Source of the DNA: Bog-473 sp036489775
Lineage (GTDB): Bacteria; Actinomycetota; Acidimicrobiia; Acidimicrobiales; RAAP-2
Reading direction: 5' to 3'
Assembly: GCA_036489775.1 (NCBI GenBank)
Contig: DASXFC010000070.1
Location: 1-64,000, forward strand
DNA length: 64,000 nucleotides
Below, piece by piece: positions 17,348 to 25,613 of this stretch (positions are counted from its first letter, which is position 1; the number at the start of each line of letters is the position of its first letter). The notes under the pieces were generated by a model. That model was not told the origin of the DNA and did not search any database. It saw only the letters and a list, made by a program, of their open reading frames with translations. The translations under genes were made by a program, and so were the position numbers.

Positions 17348-20248
17348 TCACCTCACAGTCACACCGAGCTCCTCTAGCGCACGGCTATGCCCATTGCGGA
17401 AACTAACGGCCATCGCATGGTCACACGCCGCGGTGGCTGCTTGTTCCGCCAGTAACCAGAGGGATTCTCGATACCGATCGATGTCAAGACCCCTCCGAGC
17501 GGCCCAGAGCGCACCTGGCGTGTTTCCATTGGCGAGCTCCAACACGGCAAGGCGATCCGCCGCGTCCACCGTGTTCTGCGCCAATCGCTCACGTTCCCGT
17601 ACCACCCATTCCGCTGGCCCGAACTCGCCGAGCAACTCTCCGCAATGGAGGACAAGAGCGTTCCGCAGTGCTTGAGTTTCCGCCGAGACATCGCCTTTCC
17701 GACGGGCCTGCTGGGCTCGCTCGCAATCGAGGGCGAATTCGGCAACGTCCGTTCGTACCCCCCTGAGAGCGTAGGCCTCACCACGTCGAACCACTTCTGC
17801 CTCGGCGGCGCCAAGGAGCCGTCGGATGGAGGACACTGCGGTATGGAGCCGGTGATTGGCTGCGTCGGGGTTTGCCTCAGCCCACAGATTCTCGATGAGC
17901 ACCTCGACGTGGACTGGTTGAGGATCGTGCATGGCCAGCATGGCCAGCAAGGCCCGGGCGCGCGGCCGCAGGCATCCGTCATCGACGGGATCGCCGTCCC
18001 GTTCGAGCTGCATGCCGCCGAAGCACGTAATGCGGAGCTTTCCTGGGCCATCGTCTTGGTGCTCGAGGTGCCTGGCCGGCTTGTCCGTTCCGTAACGCAC
18101 AGAACCACACCTGGCCAGGCCGATCCCGCACTCATCGGCGTACTGGATTCCTTGCCGGATGTGCTCGTCGCGGTCCTGACCACCTCGGGCCAAAGCAAAG
18201 TGGGAGAGCGCCAATGCGCAGGGCACACCAACCCGTCGACCGAACGCTTCCGCGCTGAGTGCGATCTGCCGCGCATCCGGCATCTGGGCTGCCGCCTGCG
18301 CCATCGCCATTTCGCCCAGAGCTATGGCTTCGAGCGCCCCCGCTCCCAAGGTGCGGGCTCGCTGCATGGTGTCGCTGAGGAGCTCGATGGGCGCTTCGCC
18401 TTCCATCAATCGACCGCCGGCTTCGATGATTCCGATGAACAGCTCGCCCCATTGGTCTCCATCGGCAATGCAGCGGATGCGCGCCGCTTCCGCCATTTCC
18501 GTTTGTCCTGCCAGCGCCATCAAGGAATGCGAAAGGCGTGACAACCAAGGCACTCCGAGACGATCAGCTTCAGCCGCCAATGGGAGGCACCGGCGCGCCA
18601 GCCGATCCCTTTCAGCGCAGTCCTGCTCCGCCAGCAAACTGGCGAGCAGATGGGTAATGCGGATGCCCAAATCCCACAGGGGACTTTCGTTCAGCCTTGA
18701 CGCAGTGGTCAGGAGATCTCTGGCTTGTGCCATGTGGCCGTTCCGGAACTGGAGCAGGGCAGCGGCGACGACCGATGCGAGCTCGTTCTCCCCGGCTGGG
18801 ACATCCCATTCGCCCGTCGACTCCCCAGCCACGGCGCGCCGGAGTCGGTAACTCCAACCAGGAGCCGGACTCGGTATCGAGTGCGTCCAATTGGCCACGG
18901 CCATCTGTTCCTGACGAGTCCGTGCCGCCATCGCAGTTGGCAATCCTTGCTGACAACGACGGTAGGCAGCCACGGCCGCGTCGAGGTTGCCACTGGCCAC
19001 GAACCGGCGGGCCATGGCCAACTGAAGCCACGGATCGGACTCGATCATGGCTCCGGGGATGACATCCATGAGGTGCACGTCGTCGGTCGCCAACTCGTCG
19101 CCCTGTGAGGCCAGCAGACTGACCGCTTCCGACCACGCCTCTGCCCGGCAGAGCGCCGCAAGCGCGGCACTGACGGCGCCAGCCAATGGCATGACCTCCT
19201 CGTTGGCGGGTCCCGGGTGCAACAGAAGTCTGGCCGCCCGATAGTGTTCCGCCCGTGCTTCGACTTCGCCGAGTCGCGCCGTCAGCAGCCCGTCCAGGTA
19301 ACTCCGGAGGATTTCGTGGTAAGCGAAAGTGGTCCCCTCGTTGGTCGACAAAAGGAAGAGCTCCCGTTGTTCGAGATCGAGCAGCATGTTGCGGCTGTCG
19401 TCTCGATCCAAGAAGGCGTCGCACAAGCTGGGGGTCAGGATCCGTTGGGGGGACGTACGGATCAAGAATTCAGCTAATTCCGCCGGAAGGTCATCCATGA
19501 CATTGTCAGCCAGGTACTCGGCAACCGTGCGGGACCCCCCATTGAAGCACTCAAGCATCCGGACCCGCTCGGATCGTGACTTGTTCCGGACGGCCAAGTT
19601 GAAGAGCTGGAGCCCGGCAGCCCAACCCGCGGTTCTCCTGGTGAGCGATGCGGCTTCTTCGGGCAGCATGGTGAGGTCGAACGCCTTCGCGAACAGAGCT
19701 TCGGTCTCCCAAGCCCGAAAACGAAGGTCATCCACACCAAACTCGAGAACCCGGTTGGCAACTCGAAGGCGCGATAGACCGAGATCTGGGGTGCGGCGGG
19801 AGGCGGTCAGGAAAACAAAGCCGAGCGGGAGCGAGCGCACGATGGTGCGAAGCGTTCTCTCTGCTTCAGTGCCTTCTATGGCGTGGACATCGTCCACCAC
19901 CAGTACTGCCCGCTGACCGGTCCACTCCGCCAATGCGGTCAGCAGCGCATCGATGGATGTAGTTGGTACTGGGGTTTCGAGTGCCACGGACAGCACCTGG
20001 CCAAGGCGATTCAACAAAGCACAGCTCGAACCGACACTGGACTCGGCGGTGATCCAGGCGACGGGGGCAGCACACATTTCGGCCCACTGATGCAGCAGCG
20101 TTGTCTTCCCGGAGCCCGCTGGTGCAACCACGGTGGCAATGCCGGCTTCCCACAAGTCATCGAGTTGGATGAGCAAGCGGGGCCGAACCAGATGTCGGGC
20201 CAAACGGCTCGGTCGAAGACCGCTCGCAGGCGGCAGGGTCGGTGTCAC
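17348..20248 (-). CDS. large AAA/STAND regulator with C-terminal BTAD (SARP-like) domain
   Basis: This 966-aa protein has a MalT-like ATPase domain with P-loop APAGSGKTT (42-50) and Walker B VLVVDDVH, then TPR-like helices. A C-terminal winged helix (about 738-812, LRPRARALLAMLAMHDP and VLIENLWAEANPDAANHRLH) and a bacterial transcriptional activation domain (about 815-960) complete it. DNA binding is thus by an OmpR-like SARP module instead of the usual LuxR HTH. Its GTG overlaps the stop of a small upstream ORF. The LAL regulator follows 118 bp downstream, and I infer joint control of the adjacent injection system. Confidence 0.88.
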   Translation of the reverse strand: MTPTLPPASGLRPSRLARHLVRPRLLIQLDDLWEAGIATVVAPAGSGKTTLLHQWAEMCAAPVAWITAESSVGSSCALLNRLGQVLSVALETPVPTTSIDALLTALAEWTGQRAVLVVDDVHAIEGTEAERTLRTIVRSLPLGFVFLTASRRTPDLGLSRLRVANRVLEFGVDDLRFRAWETEALFAKAFDLTMLPEEAASLTRRTAGWAAGLQLFNLAVRNKSRSERVRMLECFNGGSRTVAEYLADNVMDDLPAELAEFLIRTSPQRILTPSLCDAFLDRDDSRNMLLDLEQRELFLLSTNEGTTFAYHEILRSYLDGLLTARLGEVEARAEHYRAARLLLHPGPANEEVMPLAGAVSAALAALCRAEAWSEAVSLLASQGDELATDDVHLMDVIPGAMIESDPWLQLAMARRFVASGNLDAAVAAYRRCQQGLPTAMAARTRQEQMAVANWTHSIPSPAPGWSYRLRRAVAGESTGEWDVPAGENELASVVAAALLQFRNGHMAQARDLLTTASRLNESPLWDLGIRITHLLASLLAEQDCAERDRLARRCLPLAAEADRLGVPWLSRLSHSLMALAGQTEMAEAARIRCIADGDQWGELFIGIIEAGGRLMEGEAPIELLSDTMQRARTLGAGALEAIALGEMAMAQAAAQMPDARQIALSAEAFGRRVGVPCALALSHFALARGGQDRDEHIRQGIQYADECGIGLARCGSVRYGTDKPARHLEHQDDGPGKLRITCFGGMQLERDGDPVDDGCLRPRARALLAMLAMHDPQPVHVEVLIENLWAEANPDAANHRLHTAVSSIRRLLGAAEAEVVRRGEAYALRGVRTDVAEFALDCERAQQARRKGDVSAETQALRNALVLHCGELLGEFGPAEWVVRERERLAQNTVDAADRLAVLELANGNTPGALWAARRGLDIDRYRESLWLLAEQAATAACDHAMAVSFRNGHSRALEELGVTVR

Positions 20249-20448
20249 ACCGCAGCCTCGGGTGCCGACAAACGTTGGGTCAGTTCACTGACCAAGCCCA
20301 ACCACCCCGTGATGGCAACCCGTCGCCCAGGTCCGCTTTCAACGAAACCCACTGGACGTCCATCCTGGTCAAGCGCCAATTCCACGATGAACGTATTTGA
20401 CGACGCCGTCGCCCCCGACACGCCCACCGGATCGCATCCCGCCACCAC
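20245..20448 (-). CDS. small hypothetical protein coupled to the BTAD regulator
   Basis: The 67-aa reading frame from GTG 20448 ends in a TGA that overlaps the GTG of the BTAD regulator (GTGA). Composition looks coding: codons are G/C-ending, and an ordered central stretch FIVELALDQDGRPVGFV is followed by a WLGLVSELTQRL helix. No family recognised. It could be a small partner of the regulator or a translational coupling leader. It has no cysteine cluster or membrane segment. Confidence 0.5.
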   Translation of the reverse strand: MVAGCDPVGVSGATASSNTFIVELALDQDGRPVGFVESGPGRRVAITGWLGLVSELTQRLSAPEAAV

Positions 20449-20526
20449 GCCCGCATTGTGCCCATCTTGAAGGTCGGCTCGAATCCGTAGTTTTCCCGGA
20501 ACCTTAAGGAGGGTTGCGTCCGGGCC

Positions 20527-22701
20527 CTAGCCGGAGGTGCCGCTCACCGTCGGGAAGAAGAAGTCGGTCGTGATGCAGTCCCCTGGTGATGTCGCCAGCA
20601 CTACAGCAATACCCGGTTGGTCCGTGTAGGTGACCACCTGCAGGCTGGCCGCGTTCTCGAGGCAGGTCATGGTCGGGTCGTCGGTCGTGAACCCGCTGAT
20701 CGTCCCCGCCGAAACGCGGTCTCCCTCATCCTTCAGGGCGTTTGCACCGAGGGGGATTAGGGCCACCGTGGACCCCTGCCACTCGGCGGAATATGAATAC
20801 GTAGGGCCCGAGGTGGTGGTCGTGCCCACGCCGGAAGCCGTGGTGCTGGTCCTCGGAGCGGTAGTAGTGGTCGTGGTGGTGGCCGTGGTGGTGGCCGTGG
20901 TGGTGGTCGTCGGTACGCCGCTCGTGGTCGTGGTGGGGACCGCGGAGGTTGTTGTCGTCGCCACGGCGGTCGACGGCACCGGTCCCGCCGGAAGGTCCTT
21001 CACCGCTGGCGCGCTTCCATCCACGGCGGCCAGCATCGCCGGGTCGCTGCCATCCATACCGAGGGCCCAGATTCCATCACCCGCCAAGTCGTTGTCGGCA
21101 GCCAGCTCGGCCGCCATGTAGAGGGACGTCGCGTCCTCGTAGAAACTCTGATACCACTGCGAACCCACCTGGTACGAAGTCCACGCCGTGTCCGTTGCGG
21201 CATCCCAGTACAGCGGGCTTCCCTCGGCGACGACCTGCGCGTCTGCGACCGGCACTGCAGCGCCGACCGCCGGGTCCCCCAACGCAGGTCCGCTGGTAGG
21301 CCACGTATATCCGAAGAACGGCAGTCCCAACATCACCTTGCTGGCCGGCACCGCACTCAGGTATTCCTCGACTGCGGTGGTGTCGCTGAACATGGCACTG
21401 GTCAATGGGGAGCTGGCGACCAGCGAGGACGACAAGTTGAGTGAATACGACATGACGAAAAATGCGTCAACTGATGGAGCCAGCGCCGCGATGTTGTAGA
21501 ACCCACCGGGGTCACCAGCCGAACTGGCGTACGTGTCCATCGTGATCTGCCAATTGGCATCCACTGCACGGAGCGCCCCGGAGACATAACTCACCAGTCG
21601 AGTCAGTCCGATCTGATCGGCTGATCCGGTGCCTTCGAAATCGAGGTTGACCCCATCGAGATGTCGATCCTCAAGCGCGCTGATGAGTCCAGTAGCCAAG
21701 GTCGACGGAGCAGTCGGATCTGAGGTCAGCTGATTCAGGGCGGACTGATCGAAGCACGTCACGGTGAGAACCACACGATCCCCCGTCGAATGTGCGCGGT
21801 TCTCAAGCGACGTGAAGGCCTGGCTTTCGAAGCCCGACCAACCCGAACCGTTCTGGTCTAGCGTTCCATTACCACTGACATCCACGCTGAAGTATGCCAA
21901 CGTGGTCAATCCAGCCACATCAAAATCGCCGCTCTGCGGCAAGGTCCAGTAGGGCGCGAAGCCGAAGACTTGATGACTGGGCAGAGGGGCCTCGGTGGCC
22001 ACGCTGGCCGGCGTGGGTTCCGGCGGGAGCGTTGAGGCTGGCAACGGAGTGATGTCGGCCGAGTTTTGTGTGGCAATGACATGGGTCACCGCTGGGGTGT
22101 ACACACCAGCGGTGCCTACAGCATGCGCCGGGTTCGCTCCGACACCGGATGGTCCGCTCAAGAGAAGCAGGCCACTCACCAGGAAGATGACAGCGCAGCT
22201 GGCTCCCACCGCGCCCAGGCTGGAGGAACGGCGCACACCGTCTCGAACCTCAGCCATCCTTTGGACGACGCGCTCCGGCATCCAGTGAGCCGCTCGAGCG
22301 AGCAGACCCTCGAGCGGCAACGGCCCCGTTCCCATGTCCGCCGGCTCCGCATTCTGACGGTAGTGGCGGCTGCAAAGTGCCCACCGGCGGACCTCGGTCA
22401 GGAGGACCGCCCCGGCTTCTGGTGTGACCAAAAGCTCAGTGCGCTCCCGACCCATCGAAAGCACCAGTTTGTCCATGCATTGCCCGAACGGTCGGAGCGC
22501 ACTGACTTCGATGCGTGCTCCCGTCACCGCCTGCCAGGGCACCCGCCGTACCGTGTAGAAGCTTCTTCCGTTTCGGGACAGCGCGCCTGGCATCCGGATA
22601 ATCTCAAGCCCGCGCGAACCCACGCGCACTTGGCACGGGCGGCATGGGTGGCCAGTTCCGTCCAACCAACACATACCTGGGCGCATCGGGTTCGACACCA
22701 T
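20527..22701 (-). CDS. membrane-anchored GH18 glycoside hydrolase with cytoplasmic PH-like domain
   Basis: I start this 724-aa protein at ATG 22701, behind a G-rich Shine-Dalgarno. Residues 15-115 form a Cys-containing bacterial-PH-like domain. One transmembrane helix lies at about 164-185. The GH18 barrel covers about 245-540 with the catalytic DGVNLDFE motif near residues 349-356. A Thr-rich linker follows, then a 90-residue C-terminal beta domain. With no N-terminal signal peptide, the topology should be N-in/C-out, placing the hydrolase on the cell wall side. It lies downstream of the injection-system operon and may locally open the wall. Confidence 0.85.
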   Translation of the reverse strand: MVSNPMRPGMCWLDGTGHPCRPCQVRVGSRGLEIIRMPGALSRNGRSFYTVRRVPWQAVTGARIEVSALRPFGQCMDKLVLSMGRERTELLVTPEAGAVLLTEVRRWALCSRHYRQNAEPADMGTGPLPLEGLLARAAHWMPERVVQRMAEVRDGVRRSSSLGAVGASCAVIFLVSGLLLLSGPSGVGANPAHAVGTAGVYTPAVTHVIATQNSADITPLPASTLPPEPTPASVATEAPLPSHQVFGFAPYWTLPQSGDFDVAGLTTLAYFSVDVSGNGTLDQNGSGWSGFESQAFTSLENRAHSTGDRVVLTVTCFDQSALNQLTSDPTAPSTLATGLISALEDRHLDGVNLDFEGTGSADQIGLTRLVSYVSGALRAVDANWQITMDTYASSAGDPGGFYNIAALAPSVDAFFVMSYSLNLSSSLVASSPLTSAMFSDTTAVEEYLSAVPASKVMLGLPFFGYTWPTSGPALGDPAVGAAVPVADAQVVAEGSPLYWDAATDTAWTSYQVGSQWYQSFYEDATSLYMAAELAADNDLAGDGIWALGMDGSDPAMLAAVDGSAPAVKDLPAGPVPSTAVATTTTSAVPTTTTSGVPTTTTTATTTATTTTTTTAPRTSTTASGVGTTTTSGPTYSYSAEWQGSTVALIPLGANALKDEGDRVSAGTISGFTTDDPTMTCLENAASLQVVTYTDQPGIAVVLATSPGDCITTDFFFPTVSGTSG

Positions 22702-22712
22702 CAATCCCCCCT

Positions 22713-23501
22713 TCAGTGCGGACGCCGGATCCGCCGGCGCCGAAGAAGAGTGGCCGATTTCGACAACTTGCGGCCATCTGAGTGGCGACCCTTCCTCCCA
22801 GAGCTCAAAGACGCCATCCCGCTGCCGATCGGATGCGACCGGGCGAGACGCAAGGCACTTCCGCCTGCTGGCACGCCCACCGCTGCCACCCGCGGGGCCA
22901 GGCTGCGAACTCCATCGGGGAGCCGTTTGCCGATACCCTTCACCAACACGCTCGGCCGCTGTCGGACACCTTGGACCACACCCATGACCTTGCCCCGACC
23001 GCCTTCGAGCTCCTGGACCGCCTTCCCCGTCGCACTGTGGACGGCTGGGAGCGCTGGGCGGTGTACCCGTCCCCGGGTTGATGCCAACGTCGTCTTCGCC
23101 CGCTGCTCCGCGCTGGCACCGACGCGGCTCGCTGCCAGTCGGCCCACGCCCTTGGGACCGGAACGAGCCGCCACCAAGACGCTTCGCGCTTCACGAGGGA
23201 GCGCTGCTGCGCCAGGGGACGTCGCCAATTCACTCTTGGCGGATTGCAGCACCTTGGATAGATCGCCTTTGGCTGCACTCACCGACGGTCGCAGCGCCTT
23301 CTTGGCCGCCTTCTGCGCCTTCCGACCATCCTGCAGAGCCCGTTGTGTCGGACCCTGGGCATGGTCGCGGACACCTGCGCTCACGTTCCGGAGCTCCGAG
23401 CCCGCCTCGGAGCTGTGCGCCTTGATGAGCAGGCTCTTTCCGGTGCTGGTGCCGGACAGCGCTCGAACGGCCATCAGGAATGTCGGTTCCGGACGTCTCA
23501 T
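22713..23501 (-). CDS. basic Ala/Lys/Arg-rich helical protein of unknown function
   Basis: This 262-aa protein starts at ATG 23501, one base after the stop of the zinc-ribbon/discoidin gene, and ends 11 bp before the GH18 gene. It is strongly basic and low in aromatic residues, and is predicted to be mostly helix with disordered stretches (for example DGRKAQKAAKKALRPS). I recognise no domain. Position in the operon suggests it is part of the injection system. A cargo, a tape-measure-like ruler and a DNA-binding protein are all open readings. A long frame on the opposite strand is judged an antisense shadow. Confidence 0.55.
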   Translation of the reverse strand: MRRPEPTFLMAVRALSGTSTGKSLLIKAHSSEAGSELRNVSAGVRDHAQGPTQRALQDGRKAQKAAKKALRPSVSAAKGDLSKVLQSAKSELATSPGAAALPREARSVLVAARSGPKGVGRLAASRVGASAEQRAKTTLASTRGRVHRPALPAVHSATGKAVQELEGGRGKVMGVVQGVRQRPSVLVKGIGKRLPDGVRSLAPRVAAVGVPAGGSALRLARSHPIGSGMASLSSGRKGRHSDGRKLSKSATLLRRRRIRRPH

Positions 23502-23502
23502 C

Positions 23503-24849
23503 TCAACTCTTGGTGAAGAACTCAACCTCGGCCAAGGCGCAGGTGTGCCCGACCGCTGAAGGGTAGATCGATGTGATGGTCAGAACGATGGAGGTCGTCT
23601 TGATCGACTTGGCCCCAAAACTCTGGAAGGACGAGGTATCGGCCAGGTTGAGATCCTCTGATGTCGTGGGCGATCCGTTGAAGGCGACGTGCACCAGCTC
23701 CAGGCGGGCATCGGTCAGGTAGCTGTTGCTGTTGTCCTGGTCACCGTTGAGGAAGCCCATTTTGGCGATGTTCTCTCGTTGGGCGAGCTTCATCGTCAAC
23801 GTCTGTCCTACGCAACTCGCCCCACTATTGGTCTCCCAGGAGGTATTGCTCTCCCCGTCAATGGCTAGGGCGGCAGCGTGGTCAGGCGCCGCGCTCGAAG
23901 CGACAGCACCGATCGGATGCACCGGGTTATACGTAGGGTGCACGAACGCACCGACATTGTGGGTCCAATTGGTCAGATCACCGCGAAGGCTTTTTTTGAA
24001 CGGTCCGACGAACAGAGCGATCAGGAACAGAACCACGATCACGGCGAGAATCCGAGTGATCCAACTGGTCAGCCATCCCGGCCGTGCCACACCGTGTCGC
24101 CCGACTCCGGGTCGGCTTCCCACCACATGGACCTTGCGCTCTCGCCAGTGCCGGCGCACTCGCTGCCACCACGATTCCTTGAACCTGACGGCGTCGGCCA
24201 ACGCGGCACCACAGCGACGGCAGAATCGGCGCGTCGGCAGATTGCCGACGCCGCACTGTCCGCAGATCAGGTCACCCGAACGTGGATCATCAGGAGAGTA
24301 GACCGGTGTCTGCGCCCTCGGTCGTCGAGCCACGGTCTGGGGTTTGATCGCAGCCGGGAGCCGAGGGGAGGCAGTCGGGACTTGCGCTGTGGGTCCTTCC
24401 GGCCCCTCCGGCAGAGACGGCGTCCCGTTGCTTCCGAGTTCCGGCGCCGGGATCGGTGGGCCACCGATCCCCCCCGGCGCGGGGTTCTCGCCCGACGATG
24501 ACGTCGACCCCGATGAATGAGCTTCCCGATTCGATACCGCCGCGGTGACCGGTTCCTCCCCCACCATCCCCGCAGCAGGACTGTCGGTCGCCTCTCGAGG
24601 GGTCGCCACATCCGGTTCCTCGAGGTGTGAGGCATATCCGTGTGTGATCGCTGGGCTGATGTATTCACGTACCCGCTGCACGAAAGTGGGCGGGAGCGTC
24701 GCGTGCTGGTCTCCGACGGGCGCCGCCGGCGCGACCTTGACCTCTTCGGGCTGTTCACGCTGGCCCGACCACTCGAGATACCCCCCACACGACCGACAGA
24801 AGGTGGCGCCGTCATCACTACGGTACCCACAGCGTGTGCAGGTGGTCAC
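23503..24849 (-). CDS. zinc-ribbon / transmembrane / discoidin-like envelope protein of the injection system
   Basis: This 448-aa protein has zinc ribbon 1 at C4, C7, C18, C21, a disordered Pro/Ser/Gly-rich stretch (about 30-190) and zinc ribbon 2 at C196, C199, C210, C213. A basic segment precedes one transmembrane helix at about 264-283. A C-terminal beta-sandwich (about 310-448) carries ASSAAPDHAAALAIDGESNT, the pattern of discoidin/NADase-type glycan-binding domains. Topology should be ribbons inside, glycan-binding domain outside. The layout resembles the membrane attachment protein CisA of the Streptomyces coelicolor system; homology is inferred, not shown. Its GTG overlaps the stop of the tail protein I gene. 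Confidence 0.85.
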   Translation of the reverse strand: MTTCTRCGYRSDDGATFCRSCGGYLEWSGQREQPEEVKVAPAAPVGDQHATLPPTFVQRVREYISPAITHGYASHLEEPDVATPREATDSPAAGMVGEEPVTAAVSNREAHSSGSTSSSGENPAPGGIGGPPIPAPELGSNGTPSLPEGPEGPTAQVPTASPRLPAAIKPQTVARRPRAQTPVYSPDDPRSGDLICGQCGVGNLPTRRFCRRCGAALADAVRFKESWWQRVRRHWRERKVHVVGSRPGVGRHGVARPGWLTSWITRILAVIVVLFLIALFVGPFKKSLRGDLTNWTHNVGAFVHPTYNPVHPIGAVASSAAPDHAAALAIDGESNTSWETNSGASCVGQTLTMKLAQRENIAKMGFLNGDQDNSNSYLTDARLELVHVAFNGSPTTSEDLNLADTSSFQSFGAKSIKTTSIVLTITSIYPSAVGHTCALAEVEFFTKS

Positions 24850-25610
24850 GGGTCCGGCTCCGGTTCGTCCTTTACGGACTCCGCATCAAATGCATCAGTT
24901 CGCTCGGGTACCCCGGGTCCAACTTCGATCGAAGCCACCGATGGCGGCTGGGCCTCTGGAGTGTTTCCCTCCGGAAACGCCGAATCCTCCTCGACCTCGT
25001 CTTCAACCGCCGAAGAACTCTGCGACTCCATCTGTTTCGGCCCCACCCGCACTTCCACCTGTTGGGGAATGTGGGCTGGGCGGGCGGATCGGACGATGCG
25101 TTCGACCACGGCTGGTTCCACCCATCCAGCAGACGAGAGATGCAGGCGCACGACGAGGTGCGATTCCATCGAACCCGGCAGTGGCGTGTCCGCCGTTTGC
25201 GACCACGCGCACCCTCCGCTCTCATCGATTTCCGGCGCACTTCCGGCATACAGGGCCACCAACCGGCTCAATCCGTCGCGGGTGCCTCGGATGCGGTAGA
25301 GATCGATGGCCTCGGACACCAGCATCCGACGCCGTTCAACTGGCCACGTTTCATCGATGTCCAGTCCCACCCACCCGGACAGCCACTGGAGGAAGTCAGG
25401 CGGTGCCAGAGCCGGGTCCAAGTACGCCGTCAGACAGTCGAGGGTCGACAGGATCGGAGCGAAGGACTCGTCGAAGGCCAGGCTCATGCGGACACAGAAC
25501 GCGTCCTCCTGAAGAACAGCCGGCAACGACGGACCCAAAGGCGCGGCCGATGCCAGTCCCGGCACCAGGCCCCGCTGGCCCTTCCCGTTCACTGCCACCA
25601 TCGTCGTCAT
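24846..25610 (-). CDS. contractile injection system tail protein I (baseplate wedge, Afp12-like)
   Basis: This 254-aa protein matches the TIGR02242-type phage tail domain: FAPILSTLDCLTAYLDP, a DFLQWLSGWVGL segment and RRRMLVSEAIDLYRIRGTRDGLSRL at about residues 95-120. In P2-like phages and eCIS this protein joins baseplate J to form the wedge. The last 60 residues are acidic and disordered. It lies 3 bp after the baseplate J gene. Confidence 0.9.
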   Translation of the reverse strand: MTTMVAVNGKGQRGLVPGLASAAPLGPSLPAVLQEDAFCVRMSLAFDESFAPILSTLDCLTAYLDPALAPPDFLQWLSGWVGLDIDETWPVERRRMLVSEAIDLYRIRGTRDGLSRLVALYAGSAPEIDESGGCAWSQTADTPLPGSMESHLVVRLHLSSAGWVEPAVVERIVRSARPAHIPQQVEVRVGPKQMESQSSSAVEDEVEEDSAFPEGNTPEAQPPSVASIEVGPGVPERTDAFDAESVKDEPEPDP

Positions 25611-25613
25611 GGC

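Noticed and set aside
22066..23559. Long 497-codon frame on the plus strand
   Set aside because: It covers the start of the GH18 gene and the basic protein gene in antisense, has no recognisable motif and a composition (Arg/Pro/His-rich) typical of antisense frames in high-G+C DNA.
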